Source: UBA6115 sp050952935
GTDB lineage: Bacteria; Bacillota; Clostridia; Christensenellales; Aristaeellaceae
DNA: 64,000 bases
NCBI GenBank assembly: GCA_050952935.1
Contig: JBMNLS010000002.1
Location: 901,889 to 965,888, forward strand
Direction: 5' to 3'
Below the pieces are notes generated by a model that was not told where the DNA came from, made no database searches, and worked only from the letters and a program-made list of their open reading frames with translations. The position numbers and the translations under genes are program-made. Within the stretch, counting starts at the first letter, position 1, and each line of letters begins with the position of its first letter. Positions 1-9,035 of the stretch are shown here, in pieces.

Positions 1-852
1 GACATCGTGGAGATTGACGTCACCCCGGATAACTTTGGCCGTGTTGCCGCCCAGACGGCCAAACAGATGCTGGTGCAGCGCATCCGGGAAGCCGAGCGGG
101 GCAAGATCTATGACGAATACATTGAAAAGGAAAACGAAATTCTCACCGCCATTGTGCAGCGGGTGGAGCCCAAGGCCGTTTATGTGGAGCTGGGCCGCAC
201 CGAAGGCATCATGGAAAGCAATGAGTTTATGCCGGGTGAGGAGTACCGGGATGGAGACCACATCAAGGTCTATGTGCTGAAGGTGCGCCGGTCGGGCTCT
301 GAGTTTGCCAAAAATCCCCAGGTGTATGTCAGCCGCATTCATCCCGGCCTTGTGAAGCGCCTTTTTGAGATGGAGGTGCCGGAAATCGCCACCGGTGTGG
401 TGCAGATCCGCGCCATCGCCAGGGAGCCTGGCAGCAGGACGAAAATCGCTGTCTATTCCATGGATCCCATGATTGACCCTGTGGGTGCTTGTGTAGGCCC
501 CCGCGGTTCCCGGGTGGAAAAGGTGGTCAATGAGCTTAAAAATGAGAAGATTGATATCATTAAGTGGTCTCCGGATCCGGCGGAGTTTGTGGCCAACGCG
601 CTTAACCCTGCCCATGTGATGAGCGTGTTTATCTCAGAAGAAGAGAAGATTTGCCGGGTGGTCGTGCCTGACATGCAGCTGTCTCTGGCCATTGGCAAGG
701 AAGGTCAAAACGCCCGCTTGGCGGCTAAACTCACCGGCTGGAAGATCGATATCAAATCCCAGACCCAGGTGGAAGAGCTGCTGAGTGAGCAGGGCTATGA
801 CACTGAACCCGAAATTCCGGATGAAGCGGATGACATGGGGTATGAGGTCTGA
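1..852 (+). CDS. nusA: Transcription termination/antitermination factor NusA (5' end outside window)
   Basis: Partial gene, open from base 1 in frame 1. RNA polymerase-bound elongation factor controlling pausing, termination and antitermination. The visible part carries the S1 RNA-binding domain (KAVYVELGRTEGIM) followed by two KH domains (VGACVGPRGSRV and SLAIGKEGQNARLAAKLTGW). It ends in a short acidic tail, as in Gram-positive NusA, which lacks the C-terminal repeats of enterobacterial NusA. Roughly the first 100 residues (the polymerase-binding N-terminal domain) are missing upstream. It heads the conserved nusA-ylxR-ylxQ-infB operon; the next gene starts 20 bp downstream. Confidence 0.95.
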   Translation, partial: DIVEIDVTPDNFGRVAAQTAKQMLVQRIREAERGKIYDEYIEKENEILTAIVQRVEPKAVYVELGRTEGIMESNEFMPGEEYRDGDHIKVYVLKVRRSGSEFAKNPQVYVSRIHPGLVKRLFEMEVPEIATGVVQIRAIAREPGSRTKIAVYSMDPMIDPVGACVGPRGSRVEKVVNELKNEKIDIIKWSPDPAEFVANALNPAHVMSVFISEEEKICRVVVPDMQLSLAIGKEGQNARLAAKLTGWKIDIKSQTQVEELLSEQGYDTEPEIPDEADDMGYEV

Positions 853-872
853 TCATTAAAGGCGGAGGAGCG

Positions 873-1160
873 ATGCCCAAGAAAGTACCCATGCGCATGT
901 GCGTTGGATGCCGGGAGATGAAGCCCAAGCGGGAGCTGCTGCGTGTTGTGCGCAGCCCGGAAGGGGAGATCAGCATTGACTTTACCGGCAAAAAATCGGG
1001 CCGTGGGGCCTATGTGTGCAGAGATGAGGCCTGCCTTGACCGGGCGGTGAAACAACGCCAGCTGGAGCGTGCGCTTGAAAACCCGGTGAATGAAGAGATG
1101 ATCGCCCTTTTGCGCAGGCAAATCAAGTATGGGCCCAGGCTGGTGAAGCGGGATGGATGA
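873..1160 (+). CDS. ylxR: YlxR/RnpM family RNA-binding protein
   Basis: 95-residue YlxR-family protein with the diagnostic N-terminal MCVGCREMKPKRELLRVV and the GRGAYVC segment. Members are small basic RNA-binding proteins. In Bacillus the family member has been described as a modulator of RNase P (RnpM), so a role in tRNA processing is a reasonable family-level inference. An AGGAG-type site precedes the ATG. The 3' end overlaps ylxQ by 8 bp, indicating translational coupling inside the nusA-infB operon. Confidence 0.92.
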   Translation: MPKKVPMRMCVGCREMKPKRELLRVVRSPEGEISIDFTGKKSGRGAYVCRDEACLDRAVKQRQLERALENPVNEEMIALLRRQIKYGPRLVKRDG

Positions 1161-1509
1161 AAGACAGCTGAAAGGTTCACTGGGGCTTGCTTACAAGGCT
1201 GGGCAGTTGATTCCAGGCGCTGACAAGGCGCTGATGGCCTTAAGAGAAGGAAAGGCAGCTTTGATGCTGCTGGACCAGGGCACCGCGGTTAACACCCGCA
1301 AAAAGCTGGCAGATGGCTGTGCATACCGTGGGGTAACGCTTTTGGAACTGCCGGAAGGGCTCCTTGGACAGGCGATTGGCCGCCCGGGGGTGAACGCAGC
1401 CGCTATGACAGCAGGCGGAATGGCCGGTAAGATTCAACAGACGATCACAGGCGGGGAAAAGAACTCTGCCGCAAAGAATATCTTGGAGGACACAAGGCTT
1501 CATGGCTAA
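1153..1509 (+). CDS. ylxQ: YlxQ, L7Ae-family ribosomal/RNA-binding protein
   Basis: 118-residue L7Ae/L30e/Gadd45-fold protein (LGLAYKAGQLIPGADKALMALREGKAALMLLDQGT), the small K-turn-binding-type protein found between ylxR and infB in Firmicutes. Its precise role is unknown; binding to structured RNA is inferred from the fold. The start overlaps ylxR by 8 bp and the stop overlaps the infB start by 8 bp, so all three are coupled. Confidence 0.88.
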   Translation: MDERQLKGSLGLAYKAGQLIPGADKALMALREGKAALMLLDQGTAVNTRKKLADGCAYRGVTLLELPEGLLGQAIGRPGVNAAAMTAGGMAGKIQQTITGGEKNSAAKNILEDTRLHG

Positions 1510-4285
1510 AGTCGGGCTGAAAGAAACAATCAAGGAACTCAACCAAAAAGCAGGTGTTGTTCTGGCCGAAACGGAACGGGTCAAACGCAACGCGGATATT
1601 ATGATGGAAATGCTCAAGCAGCAGCAAACGCAGTTCCTTCGCCAGGAAGAGGAAGAAAGGCAGCGCCTGCGCTATGAGCAGCAGCAGGAGCTGCTCCGCC
1701 AACAGACCAAGGCCTGGACCATGCCGGACGATGATGCCGATGTGACGCCTGAGGCAGAGACGGAATCGGTTGAGCCGGTTGCAGTGGAACAAATTCAGGT
1801 ATTTTCCCCGGAGGAAGAAGCGCCGGTGGCGGAAGCAGCGGCGGAGACAGTGACAGCTGAAGCGGTGCCTGAGCAGGTTGAAGAAACAAAGCTCCAGGAA
1901 GATGCGGCTTCCGTAGCCGCTGAGTGGCAGGCTGCTCAGCCGGTGACGCCATCACCGGCGGCTCATGCTGCACCTGCACAGCCTGTTATTCAGTCCGCTG
2001 CGCCGGCCAAACCAGCGCCCAGGCAACAACCATCCGGCAGACCTGCCACGCCGCCTCCCGGTGGATTTGGCCGTCCGGCGCCTGAACAGCGCGGCCCTTA
2101 TGGTCGTCCTGCTCCCGCCGCTGGCACTTATGGCCGCCCGGCGCCCGGGCAAGGTGGTCCCTATGGGCGTCCGGCGCCTGGCGCAGGCCCCTATGGCCGT
2201 CCGGCCCCAGGCGCTGCTGATGGCAAGCCGTCTGGTCAGCGTCCCTTTGGGCGTTCGGTTGCTTCGGGCGCGGCGCGCGGCGCAAGCGCCAAGACGTCTT
2301 TTGCGGATGTGGTACCTTCTGTTGAGAAAGAACGGGTCAGCAACTACGACCCCAACAAAAAAAGCTATACCCGTCAGCGTGATCCGGAGCGTGTCAGCAA
2401 AAGCAAGCGCCAGATGGCGCGCGGCGGCAAGTCTGGCAGAAGGTTTGATGAGGATGAGGTGCGCGGCGGCAAGCGTCCACGTGGCAAAAAGCTGGTGTCC
2501 GCTCAGCAGATGATGGCTCCTATCAAGATTGAGACAGCCTATATGACGGCTGAAACCATCACGGTTAAGGATTTGACTGAGCGCATCGGCAAACCCGCCG
2601 GGGAAATTCTCAAGAAGCTCCTTTTGCTTGGCAACCTGGCCAATATCAACAGCGAGCTGGATTATGACACGGCCGCTCTGGTTTGCAGTGAGTTCGGCTG
2701 CACATTGGAACTGAAGCTGGAAAAAACCGCTGAAGAGGCGCTAATCGAAACGGCTGATGTGGAAGACGCTGAGGAAGACCTTCAGGAACGTCCTCCGGTT
2801 ATCACCATCATGGGCCATGTTGACCATGGCAAGACCTCTTTGCTTGACTATATCCGCAATGCCCATGTCACCAAAGGCGAGGCTGGCGGCATCACCCAGC
2901 ACATCGGCGCCTACAGCGTGGAGATGGATGGCCATACCATCACCTTTCTGGATACCCCGGGTCATGAGGCCTTCACCGCCATGCGTGCCAGGGGCGCCCA
3001 GGCCACTGACATTGCGGTGCTGGTGGTGGCGGCGGACGATGGCGTGATGCCTCAGACCGTTGAAGCCATCCGGCATGCTCAGGCGGCAGATGTGCCGATT
3101 ATTGTGGCCATCAACAAAATGGACAAGGCCGATGCCAACCCTGAGCGCATCAAGCAGGATTTGACCGCGTATAACCTGGTGCCGGAGGAGTGGGGCGGCG
3201 ATACCATCATGGTGCCTGTCAGCGCCCTGACCGGCGAAGGGGTGGATCAGCTGCTGGAGATGATTCTGCTGCAAGCGGAAGTGCTTCAGCTCAGGGCCAA
3301 TCCCAACCGCCTGGCCAAGGGTATTATCATTGAGGCGAAGCTGGACAAAGCCCGTGGTGCGCTGGCCACAGTGCTTCTTACCAACGGCACCCTCAGCGTA
3401 GGGGATAATATCATTGCAGGCCTGGCTTCAGGCCGTGTGCGCGCCCTGCTGAATGACCGGGGCGAGAATGTGCAGAGCGCCGGCCCCGCCATGCCGGTTG
3501 AAATTTCCGGCTTCAGCGTGGTGCCTGATGCGGGCGATGAGTTGATTGCGGTGGAAGATGACCGGCTGATCCGCCAGGTCGCCAAGGAGCGTGAGGAGAA
3601 GATGAGGGAACAGCGCATAGCGTCGTCTTCTGCTGTGACTCTTGATACCCTTTTCTCCAGCATCAAGGAAGGCGAAACAATCACCCTTAATGTTTTGATT
3701 AAAGCGGACGTGCAGGGCTCGGTTGAAGCGGTGCGCCAGTCTTTGGAAAAGTTGTCCAATGACCAGGTGAAAATCCATGTGCTGCACAGCGGCGTTGGCG
3801 CGGTGACCAAGGACGATGTCAACTTGGCAGCCACCTGCAATGCCACCATCATCGGCTTTAACATCCGCCCGGATAGAAACGCCCGTGATATCGCCGCCAG
3901 GGAAGGCATTGATATCAGGCTGTACAGGGTGATTTATCAGGCGATTGAGGATGTTGAAAAGGCCATGAAGGGCATGCTGGAACCCGAGTTTAAGGAAGTG
4001 TCTTTGGGTGAGGCTGAGGTGCGCAATGTGTTTAAGGTGACGGGCTCCGGTACTGTTGCCGGCTGCTATGTGCTGGATGGCAAGATGGCCAGAAACCAGC
4101 AGGTGCGCTTGCTGAGGGATAATATCGTTATCTTTGAAGGCAAGCTTTCATCCCTCAGGCGTTTCAAGGATGATGTGCGTGAAGTGGCCGCGGGATATGA
4201 GTGTGGCATCGGGCTTGAAAATTACAATGACATCAAGGTAGGCGACATCATCGAGTGCTTTACCATGGAAGAGATTGAGAAATAA
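1502..4285 (+). CDS. infB: Translation initiation factor IF-2
   Basis: 927-residue GTPase that places fMet-tRNA on the 30S subunit and promotes subunit joining. The N-terminal third is low complexity: a Glu/Ala/Val-rich stretch, then tandem GRPAP repeats, then a basic segment. After this come the IF2 N-terminal fold and the G domain with G1 GHVDHGKT at residues 438-445, DTPGHE and NKMD. Domains II, III and C2 complete the factor. The start overlaps ylxQ, and rbfA follows 9 bp after the stop. It is longer than B. subtilis IF2 because of the extended N-terminal region. Confidence 0.97.
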   Translation: MAKVGLKETIKELNQKAGVVLAETERVKRNADIMMEMLKQQQTQFLRQEEEERQRLRYEQQQELLRQQTKAWTMPDDDADVTPEAETESVEPVAVEQIQVFSPEEEAPVAEAAAETVTAEAVPEQVEETKLQEDAASVAAEWQAAQPVTPSPAAHAAPAQPVIQSAAPAKPAPRQQPSGRPATPPPGGFGRPAPEQRGPYGRPAPAAGTYGRPAPGQGGPYGRPAPGAGPYGRPAPGAADGKPSGQRPFGRSVASGAARGASAKTSFADVVPSVEKERVSNYDPNKKSYTRQRDPERVSKSKRQMARGGKSGRRFDEDEVRGGKRPRGKKLVSAQQMMAPIKIETAYMTAETITVKDLTERIGKPAGEILKKLLLLGNLANINSELDYDTAALVCSEFGCTLELKLEKTAEEALIETADVEDAEEDLQERPPVITIMGHVDHGKTSLLDYIRNAHVTKGEAGGITQHIGAYSVEMDGHTITFLDTPGHEAFTAMRARGAQATDIAVLVVAADDGVMPQTVEAIRHAQAADVPIIVAINKMDKADANPERIKQDLTAYNLVPEEWGGDTIMVPVSALTGEGVDQLLEMILLQAEVLQLRANPNRLAKGIIIEAKLDKARGALATVLLTNGTLSVGDNIIAGLASGRVRALLNDRGENVQSAGPAMPVEISGFSVVPDAGDELIAVEDDRLIRQVAKEREEKMREQRIASSSAVTLDTLFSSIKEGETITLNVLIKADVQGSVEAVRQSLEKLSNDQVKIHVLHSGVGAVTKDDVNLAATCNATIIGFNIRPDRNARDIAAREGIDIRLYRVIYQAIEDVEKAMKGMLEPEFKEVSLGEAEVRNVFKVTGSGTVAGCYVLDGKMARNQQVRLLRDNIVIFEGKLSSLRRFKDDVREVAAGYECGIGLENYNDIKVGDIIECFTMEEIEK
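2065..2220 (+). repeat. GRPAP coding repeat in the IF-2 N-terminal region
   Basis: Five imperfect copies of a 10-11 residue unit (F/Y-GRPAP followed by Gly/Ala/Gln and usually Gly-Pro) are encoded in tandem within infB. The DNA period is about 30-33 bp. Proline/glycine-rich, probably disordered linker; such segments vary in copy number between strains of other species. Confidence 0.8.
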
Positions 4286-4294
4286 GGAGGCGCT

Positions 4295-4663
4295 GTGCCC
4301 CAGTATCGTATTGACCGTATTTCTGACGAAATCAGGCGCGTGATTGACCGGATTATCCGGGAGGAGCTGAATGACCCCCGGGTGTCCGGCACCTTTAGCA
4401 TCACCCGGGTGGAAACCACCCGGGACCTTCGCTACGCAAAGGTCTATGTCAGCGTGCTTGAAACGGAAAAGTCAGACGACATGATCAAGGCCCTTAAAGG
4501 AGCGGCGGGTTATCTTCGCCGGGCAATGGGGAATGAACTATCTCTGCGCTATACGCCTGAGCTTCAGTTTGTGGCGGATAAAAACATTGAGTATGGCATG
4601 CATATCGCGGATGTATTAAAGCAGGTGATGAAAAATCAGGGGAGTTCAGAGGATGAGACCTGA
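4295..4663 (+). CDS. rbfA: Ribosome-binding factor A
   Basis: 122-residue RbfA, a KH-like 30S assembly factor that acts on the 5' region of 16S rRNA. Recognisable by RIDRISDEIRRVIDRIIREEL at the N-terminus and RDLRYAKVYVSVL plus LSLRYTPELQFVAD later. The GTG start is supported by AAGGAGG at 4284-4290, five bases upstream. The 3' end overlaps nrnA by 11 bp. Confidence 0.94.
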   Translation: MPQYRIDRISDEIRRVIDRIIREELNDPRVSGTFSITRVETTRDLRYAKVYVSVLETEKSDDMIKALKGAAGYLRRAMGNELSLRYTPELQFVADKNIEYGMHIADVLKQVMKNQGSSEDET

Positions 4664-5627
4664 TTTGACGACTGTTCTCCCGGTGATTCAAAAAGCAAAG
4701 CGGGTTCTGTTGTTTACCCATCAGCACCCTGATGGAGATGCCATTGGCTCTGTTCTGGCGCTTAATTCCCTGATAAAACGCCTGGGAAAAGAAACGATGA
4801 TGCTCTGCCAGGACAAGGTGCCTGACAACCTGCATTTTTTGCCTGGCTGGGAGCAGGTGACAAACACCAGCGTTCTTAGCGCCATGCCCGAGAAGGTTTA
4901 TGACCTGGGTATCGCGGTGGATGTGTCCGATTATGCCCGTTTGGGGGATTGCGGGCCCTTTTTCAAGGCATGCCCAATGACCATAAAAATCGACCATCAC
5001 GCAACGGATGAGCAGTATGCTCAGGTATCTTATGTGGATGTGTCGGTGGCGGCAACGGGCGTTCTGATCTTTCGGCTGTTTGAAGCTTTCGGCCTGCCTA
5101 TTACCCAGGATGAGGCCCTTTATCTCTATACCGCCTTATCCACAGACACCGGAAACTTCAGCTATGGCAACATGACGGAAGAGTTTTTCTGCCAAATCGC
5201 CATGCTGATGAAGGCGGATTTGCCTATTGTGGATGCTGCCAGACAGCTCCATTTAGTGAAGCATCCTGCTTCAATCAGCATTCTTGCCCGGGCGCTTCAT
5301 TCCCTGACCTATCTGGCAGAGGGCAAGCTCAGCATGATGTTTTTGCGTGCCGATGATTTTATGCTGGCTGAGGCCAATTTGGAACACGCTGAGGGCATTG
5401 TGAATTATGGGCTGAATATCCTGGGCGTTGAGGTGACTTTTTTAGCTACGCAGAATGGCGATGGGGTGAAGTTCAGCCTGCGCTGTCTGCCGCCCCATGA
5501 TGTCTCCAAGGTTGCCCAGGCGTTTGGCGGAGGGGGGCATGTGCTGGCCGCCGGCTGCACCATTCACAAGCCCTTTGATGAAGCGGTGGCTCAGATGCGG
5601 GAATATCTGGAACAGGTGATCCAATGA
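4653..5627 (+). CDS. nrnA: DHH-family oligoribonuclease / pAp phosphatase (NrnA type)
   Basis: 324-residue DHH/DHHA1 phosphoesterase. The N-terminal DHH domain has HQHPDGDAIGS and the signature IDHHATD. The C-terminal DHHA1 domain ends with FGGGGHVLAAGC. NrnA proteins degrade short oligoribonucleotides and dephosphorylate 3'-phosphoadenosine 5'-phosphate in the cytoplasm; some relatives cleave cyclic-dinucleotide products such as pApA. The position between rbfA and truB is the usual Firmicutes arrangement. The stop overlaps the truB start by 4 bp (ATGA). Confidence 0.9.
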   Translation: MRPDLTTVLPVIQKAKRVLLFTHQHPDGDAIGSVLALNSLIKRLGKETMMLCQDKVPDNLHFLPGWEQVTNTSVLSAMPEKVYDLGIAVDVSDYARLGDCGPFFKACPMTIKIDHHATDEQYAQVSYVDVSVAATGVLIFRLFEAFGLPITQDEALYLYTALSTDTGNFSYGNMTEEFFCQIAMLMKADLPIVDAARQLHLVKHPASISILARALHSLTYLAEGKLSMMFLRADDFMLAEANLEHAEGIVNYGLNILGVEVTFLATQNGDGVKFSLRCLPPHDVSKVAQAFGGGGHVLAAGCTIHKPFDEAVAQMREYLEQVIQ

Positions 5628-6514
5628 AGCTGGGTGTGATCAATCTGCTCAAACCGCCTGGCATGTCAAGCGCGCAGGCGGTTGCCTTTATCAAGCGCTT
5701 AAGCGGCCTGAAAGCCGGGCATGTGGGGACCCTGGACCCTGAGGCGGTGGGGGTGCTGCCCATCCTTTTGGGGCGGGCTACCCGCATTGCGGATTATTTG
5801 ATTGCAGGCCCCAAAGTATACCTGGCGGAGATTGCCTTTGGCGCGGCGACTGATACCCAGGATGCCCAGGGACATGTGATATCCAGGGGAGAAAGCCATC
5901 CGGACAAAAGGGCTCTGCTGTCTGTGCTTCCCCGGTTCACGGGATCCATCAGCCAGTTGCCGCCGCAGTTTTCCGCCTTAAAGCTGGGGGGAACGCCAGC
6001 CTACAAGCTGGCCCGCAGCGGCCGGAAGGTGGATTTAACCCCAAGGGAGACTGAGGTAGACAGCATTACCCTGCTTCAGGAGATGCCCGAGCATGGTTTT
6101 TTGATGAGGATTGTCTGCGGCAAGGGCACCTATATCCGCACCCTCTGCCATGATATCGGACAGGCTCTTGGGTGCCCGGCGCATATGCGGCTATTGATCC
6201 GGGAAGAGAGCAGCTATCTATCCATTCACGATGCTTGCACGGTGGAAGAGCTGCGCGAGGTCGGAAGAGAAAACATGCCCAGATATCTGTTGTCTGTGGA
6301 AAAGGCTTTGGATTTTCTGCCTGGTTTTCAAGTGCCCGTCACATTGCTTCACTTGCTGGCAGGCGGGGTATGCATCGCTGTCAATGACAGACGCCTGGGA
6401 GATGTCAGGCCGCCTGCAGGCCCGTTCAGGATGTACGCTGGGAATGCCTTTCTTGGGATATTCGAAGCGCTTGAGGGAAGCTTCCGTGCTAAATGCATGC
6501 TTTATCAGCCCTGA
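5624..6514 (+). CDS. truB: tRNA pseudouridine(55) synthase TruB
   Basis: 296-residue pseudouridine synthase for U55 in the T loop of tRNAs. Sequence evidence: KPPGMSSAQAV, the catalytic-Asp motif GHVGTLDPEAVGVLPI, the KGTYIRTLCHDIG block and a C-terminal PUA-like segment. It is coupled to nrnA by ATGA. The ribF and rpsO genes that commonly follow truB are absent; a promoter and a GntR regulator come next, so this is probably the operon end. Confidence 0.94.
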   Translation: MKLGVINLLKPPGMSSAQAVAFIKRLSGLKAGHVGTLDPEAVGVLPILLGRATRIADYLIAGPKVYLAEIAFGAATDTQDAQGHVISRGESHPDKRALLSVLPRFTGSISQLPPQFSALKLGGTPAYKLARSGRKVDLTPRETEVDSITLLQEMPEHGFLMRIVCGKGTYIRTLCHDIGQALGCPAHMRLLIREESSYLSIHDACTVEELREVGRENMPRYLLSVEKALDFLPGFQVPVTLLHLLAGGVCIAVNDRRLGDVRPPAGPFRMYAGNAFLGIFEALEGSFRAKCMLYQP

Positions 6515-6527
6515 GTTATCTTTATTC

Positions 6528-6556
6528 TTGACAGATAAACGCTGGGAAGGTAATAT
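6528..6556 (+). promoter_or_regulatory. Sigma-A-type promoter for the GntR gene
   Basis: TTGACA (6528-6533), 17-bp spacer, TAATAT (6551-6556). It lies directly after truB and about 25 bp before the proposed TTG start of the regulator. Confidence 0.6.
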
Positions 6557-6581
6557 CAAACGCGAAAAGGAGGGGTTTTGT

Positions 6582-7271
6582 TTGGCAAAGCAGCGCATGG
6601 AGAAGCCTGAACAGAATAAACCGATTAGGGAATCAACATACGAAACCCTGAAACATGCGATCATTCTGGGCGAGATTCCTGCCGGTTCCCGCCTGATTGA
6701 AACCGCTTATGCGGAAAGCATGCATATCAGCCGCACTCCACTGCGGGAAGCGTTTAGGAAACTGGAACTTGATGGGCTGGTTGAGTATGAGCCCCGCCGC
6801 GGCGTGGTGGTGAGTGCCTTCACCATTGAGGACATTGAGGAAATTTATGCCATCAGAAACGCTTTAATGATGCTGATTGTGCCCTCCATCATCCGGAACA
6901 TCACGGATGAGGTGCTGGATAAGCTGCAGCAAATTCTGGATAAAATGGATGTGGCCCAAGAAGCCCATGACGCTGAGAAATTGGCGGTACTTAACCGGGA
7001 ATTTCATGGCACCATCGAACAGGCGTCAGATAAGCGCCGCATTCTGCGTGTGATTGAAAGCCAGGAAGAGTATGTCATGCGTTTTTCCAAGATGGCCATT
7101 GAAAGCATTGTGCGCCGATCACGCGCCCATGAAGAGCACCATGAGATGCTGCGCCTGCTTCGCGCCAAGGATGAACAAGCCTTTTCGGACTTGACCCGAA
7201 AGCATTTCAAAGAGAGCATGGATACCTGCCTGGCGGTGGTGAGTAAACCCCGCGAGGGCCAGCTCATATAA
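6582..7271 (+). CDS. GntR-family (FadR/FCD subfamily) transcriptional regulator
   Basis: 229-residue regulator with an N-terminal winged helix (TYETLKHAIILGEIPAGSRL ... ISRTPLREAFRKLELDGLVEY) and a C-terminal all-helical FCD ligand-binding domain. Ligand unknown; FCD regulators usually sense small organic acids. I chose the TTG at 6582 because AAAGGAGG (6567-6574) lies seven bases upstream. The longer open frame from 6231 runs through truB and is spurious; an ATG at 6597 is a weaker alternative. The adjacent gene is formate-THF ligase, but no regulatory link is visible. Confidence 0.85.
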   Translation: MAKQRMEKPEQNKPIRESTYETLKHAIILGEIPAGSRLIETAYAESMHISRTPLREAFRKLELDGLVEYEPRRGVVVSAFTIEDIEEIYAIRNALMMLIVPSIIRNITDEVLDKLQQILDKMDVAQEAHDAEKLAVLNREFHGTIEQASDKRRILRVIESQEEYVMRFSKMAIESIVRRSRAHEEHHEMLRLLRAKDEQAFSDLTRKHFKESMDTCLAVVSKPREGQLI

Positions 7272-7350
7272 CGCCAGCTTAACCATCCTCTTTTGCTATA
7301 GAATGTGAGCGCTATTGAAAGCGCAGTAATTTTTGATATAGGAGGATGAC

Positions 7351-9018
7351 ATGAACGATATCCAGATCGCGCAATCGGTCAAACTAACCCCCATTGCGGA
7401 CATCGCTGAGAAAGCGGGGATCCCAGCAGAGCTGTTGCAGCCCTACGGCAAGTACATCGCCAAGGTTGACCCCATCCCCTTGGCTGATAACCCCCAAAAG
7501 GCGAAGCTGATTTTGGTGACGGCGATTACGCCAACGCCCGCTGGCGAAGGGAAAACCACGGTATCCATCAGCCTGGCTGACGGAATGACCAAAAATGGTA
7601 AAAAATCCATGCTGGCTTTGCGTGAGCCCTCTCTGGGGCCTGTGTTTGGCATGAAGGGCGGCGCCACCGGCGGCGGGTATGCCCAGGTGCTGCCCATGGA
7701 GAATATTAACCTGCATTTTACCGGTGATCTGCACGCCATCACCGCGGCAAACAACCTCTTAGCCGCCATGGTGGACAATCATATTCAGCAAGGCAATCAG
7801 CTTAATATCGACCCGCGCCAGGTGCGCTGGCGCCGCTGCATGGACATGAATGACCGGCAGCTGCGCAACATCGTCAGCGGACTGGGCGGTTCAAAAAGCG
7901 GCATGCCCCGGGAAGATGGCTTTGATATTACCGCTGCCAGCGAAGTAATGGCCGTGTTTTGCATGGCCAGCGGCATTGCCGACCTAAAAAAACGCCTGGG
8001 AGACATCGTTGTTGCCAAATCCTATGACGGGCAGAGCGTCACCTGCGCTCAGATTGGCGCCCAGGGGGCCATGGCGGCGCTGCTCAGAGATGCCCTGATG
8101 CCTAACCTTGTGCAGACGATTGATAGCACCCCCTGCCTCATCCACGGCGGGCCGTTTGCCAACATTGCCCATGGCTGCAACTCCGTCACCGCGACCAAGC
8201 TGGCCATGAAGCTGGCTGATTATGTGGTGACAGAGGCGGGATTTGGCGGGGATCTGGGCGCGGAAAAGTTTATTGATATCAAGTGCCGCGCCAGCGGCCT
8301 GAAGCCTGATTGTGTGGTGCTGGTTGCGACCATCCGGGCGCTGAAGCATCATGGCGGCGTGGCGAGAGAGGATTTGAACAAGAAAAATGTGGAAGCGCTG
8401 GGGGCAGGGATTGAAAACCTGCTGCAGCATGTGCGCAATGTGCGTGAGGTGTGGCAGCTGCCGGTGGTGGTGGCCATTAATCATTTCGTCAGCGATACGC
8501 CTGAAGAAATAAATGCCCTGGAAAACGCTATGGCGCAGGAGCAGGTGCCCTGCAAATTCTGCGACGGCTGGTCAAAGGGTGGCGAGGGCGCAAGGGAACT
8601 GGCCAGCGAGGTGTGCCGTATCGTGGATGGAAAGGACGCCTCCTCCATGGCATTTACCTACCCGGATGATATGTCCCTGAAAGATAAGATTAAAGCCGTT
8701 GCCACCCGCATCTATCATGCGGATTCCGTGGTGTTTACCGCCCAGGCCGGAAAGATGCTGGACGAACTCAGCAAGGAGGGTTATGGCAAGATGCCTGTGT
8801 GCATCGCCAAAACCCAGTATTCTTTCAGCGATGACCCCAAGCTTTTGGGCGCGCCCAAGGGTTTTGAGCTGACCATCCGGGATGTGCGCCTGTCAGCGGG
8901 CGCCGGGTTTGTTGTGGCCTTTGCGGGTGACATCATCGCCATGCCGGGGCTGCCCAGGGTGCCGGCGGCCAACAACATCGATGTGGATGATCAAGGGCTG
9001 ATCAGCGGTGTATTCTAA
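7351..9018 (+). CDS. fhs: Formate--tetrahydrofolate ligase
   Basis: 555-residue FTHFS, full family length. Catalyses ATP-dependent formation of 10-formyl-THF from formate and THF, feeding purine and fMet-tRNA synthesis or acetogenic one-carbon metabolism. Visible signatures: ATP-binding TPTPAGEGKTT and, further on, GGPFANIAHGCNS and the GFGGDLGAEKF segment. AGGAGG precedes the ATG. No Wood-Ljungdahl partner genes (folD, metF, acs) are in the window, so its role here is unspecified one-carbon supply. Confidence 0.97.
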   Translation: MNDIQIAQSVKLTPIADIAEKAGIPAELLQPYGKYIAKVDPIPLADNPQKAKLILVTAITPTPAGEGKTTVSISLADGMTKNGKKSMLALREPSLGPVFGMKGGATGGGYAQVLPMENINLHFTGDLHAITAANNLLAAMVDNHIQQGNQLNIDPRQVRWRRCMDMNDRQLRNIVSGLGGSKSGMPREDGFDITAASEVMAVFCMASGIADLKKRLGDIVVAKSYDGQSVTCAQIGAQGAMAALLRDALMPNLVQTIDSTPCLIHGGPFANIAHGCNSVTATKLAMKLADYVVTEAGFGGDLGAEKFIDIKCRASGLKPDCVVLVATIRALKHHGGVAREDLNKKNVEALGAGIENLLQHVRNVREVWQLPVVVAINHFVSDTPEEINALENAMAQEQVPCKFCDGWSKGGEGARELASEVCRIVDGKDASSMAFTYPDDMSLKDKIKAVATRIYHADSVVFTAQAGKMLDELSKEGYGKMPVCIAKTQYSFSDDPKLLGAPKGFELTIRDVRLSAGAGFVVAFAGDIIAMPGLPRVPAANNIDVDDQGLISGVF

Positions 9019-9035
9019 TCATCTGAGGTGAAAAC

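Noticed and set aside
2741..3274. 177-residue minus-strand open frame
   Set aside because: Lies antisense inside the infB G domain; no ribosome binding site and His-rich shadow composition.
6231..6581. Long upstream extension of the GntR regulator
   Set aside because: Runs through truB in another frame; the TTG at 6582 has a strong ribosome binding site and matches family length.
7272..7350. Tetrahydrofolate riboswitch before fhs
   Set aside because: Only 79 bp with a small GCGCT/AGCGC stem; too short and lacking recognisable motif elements.
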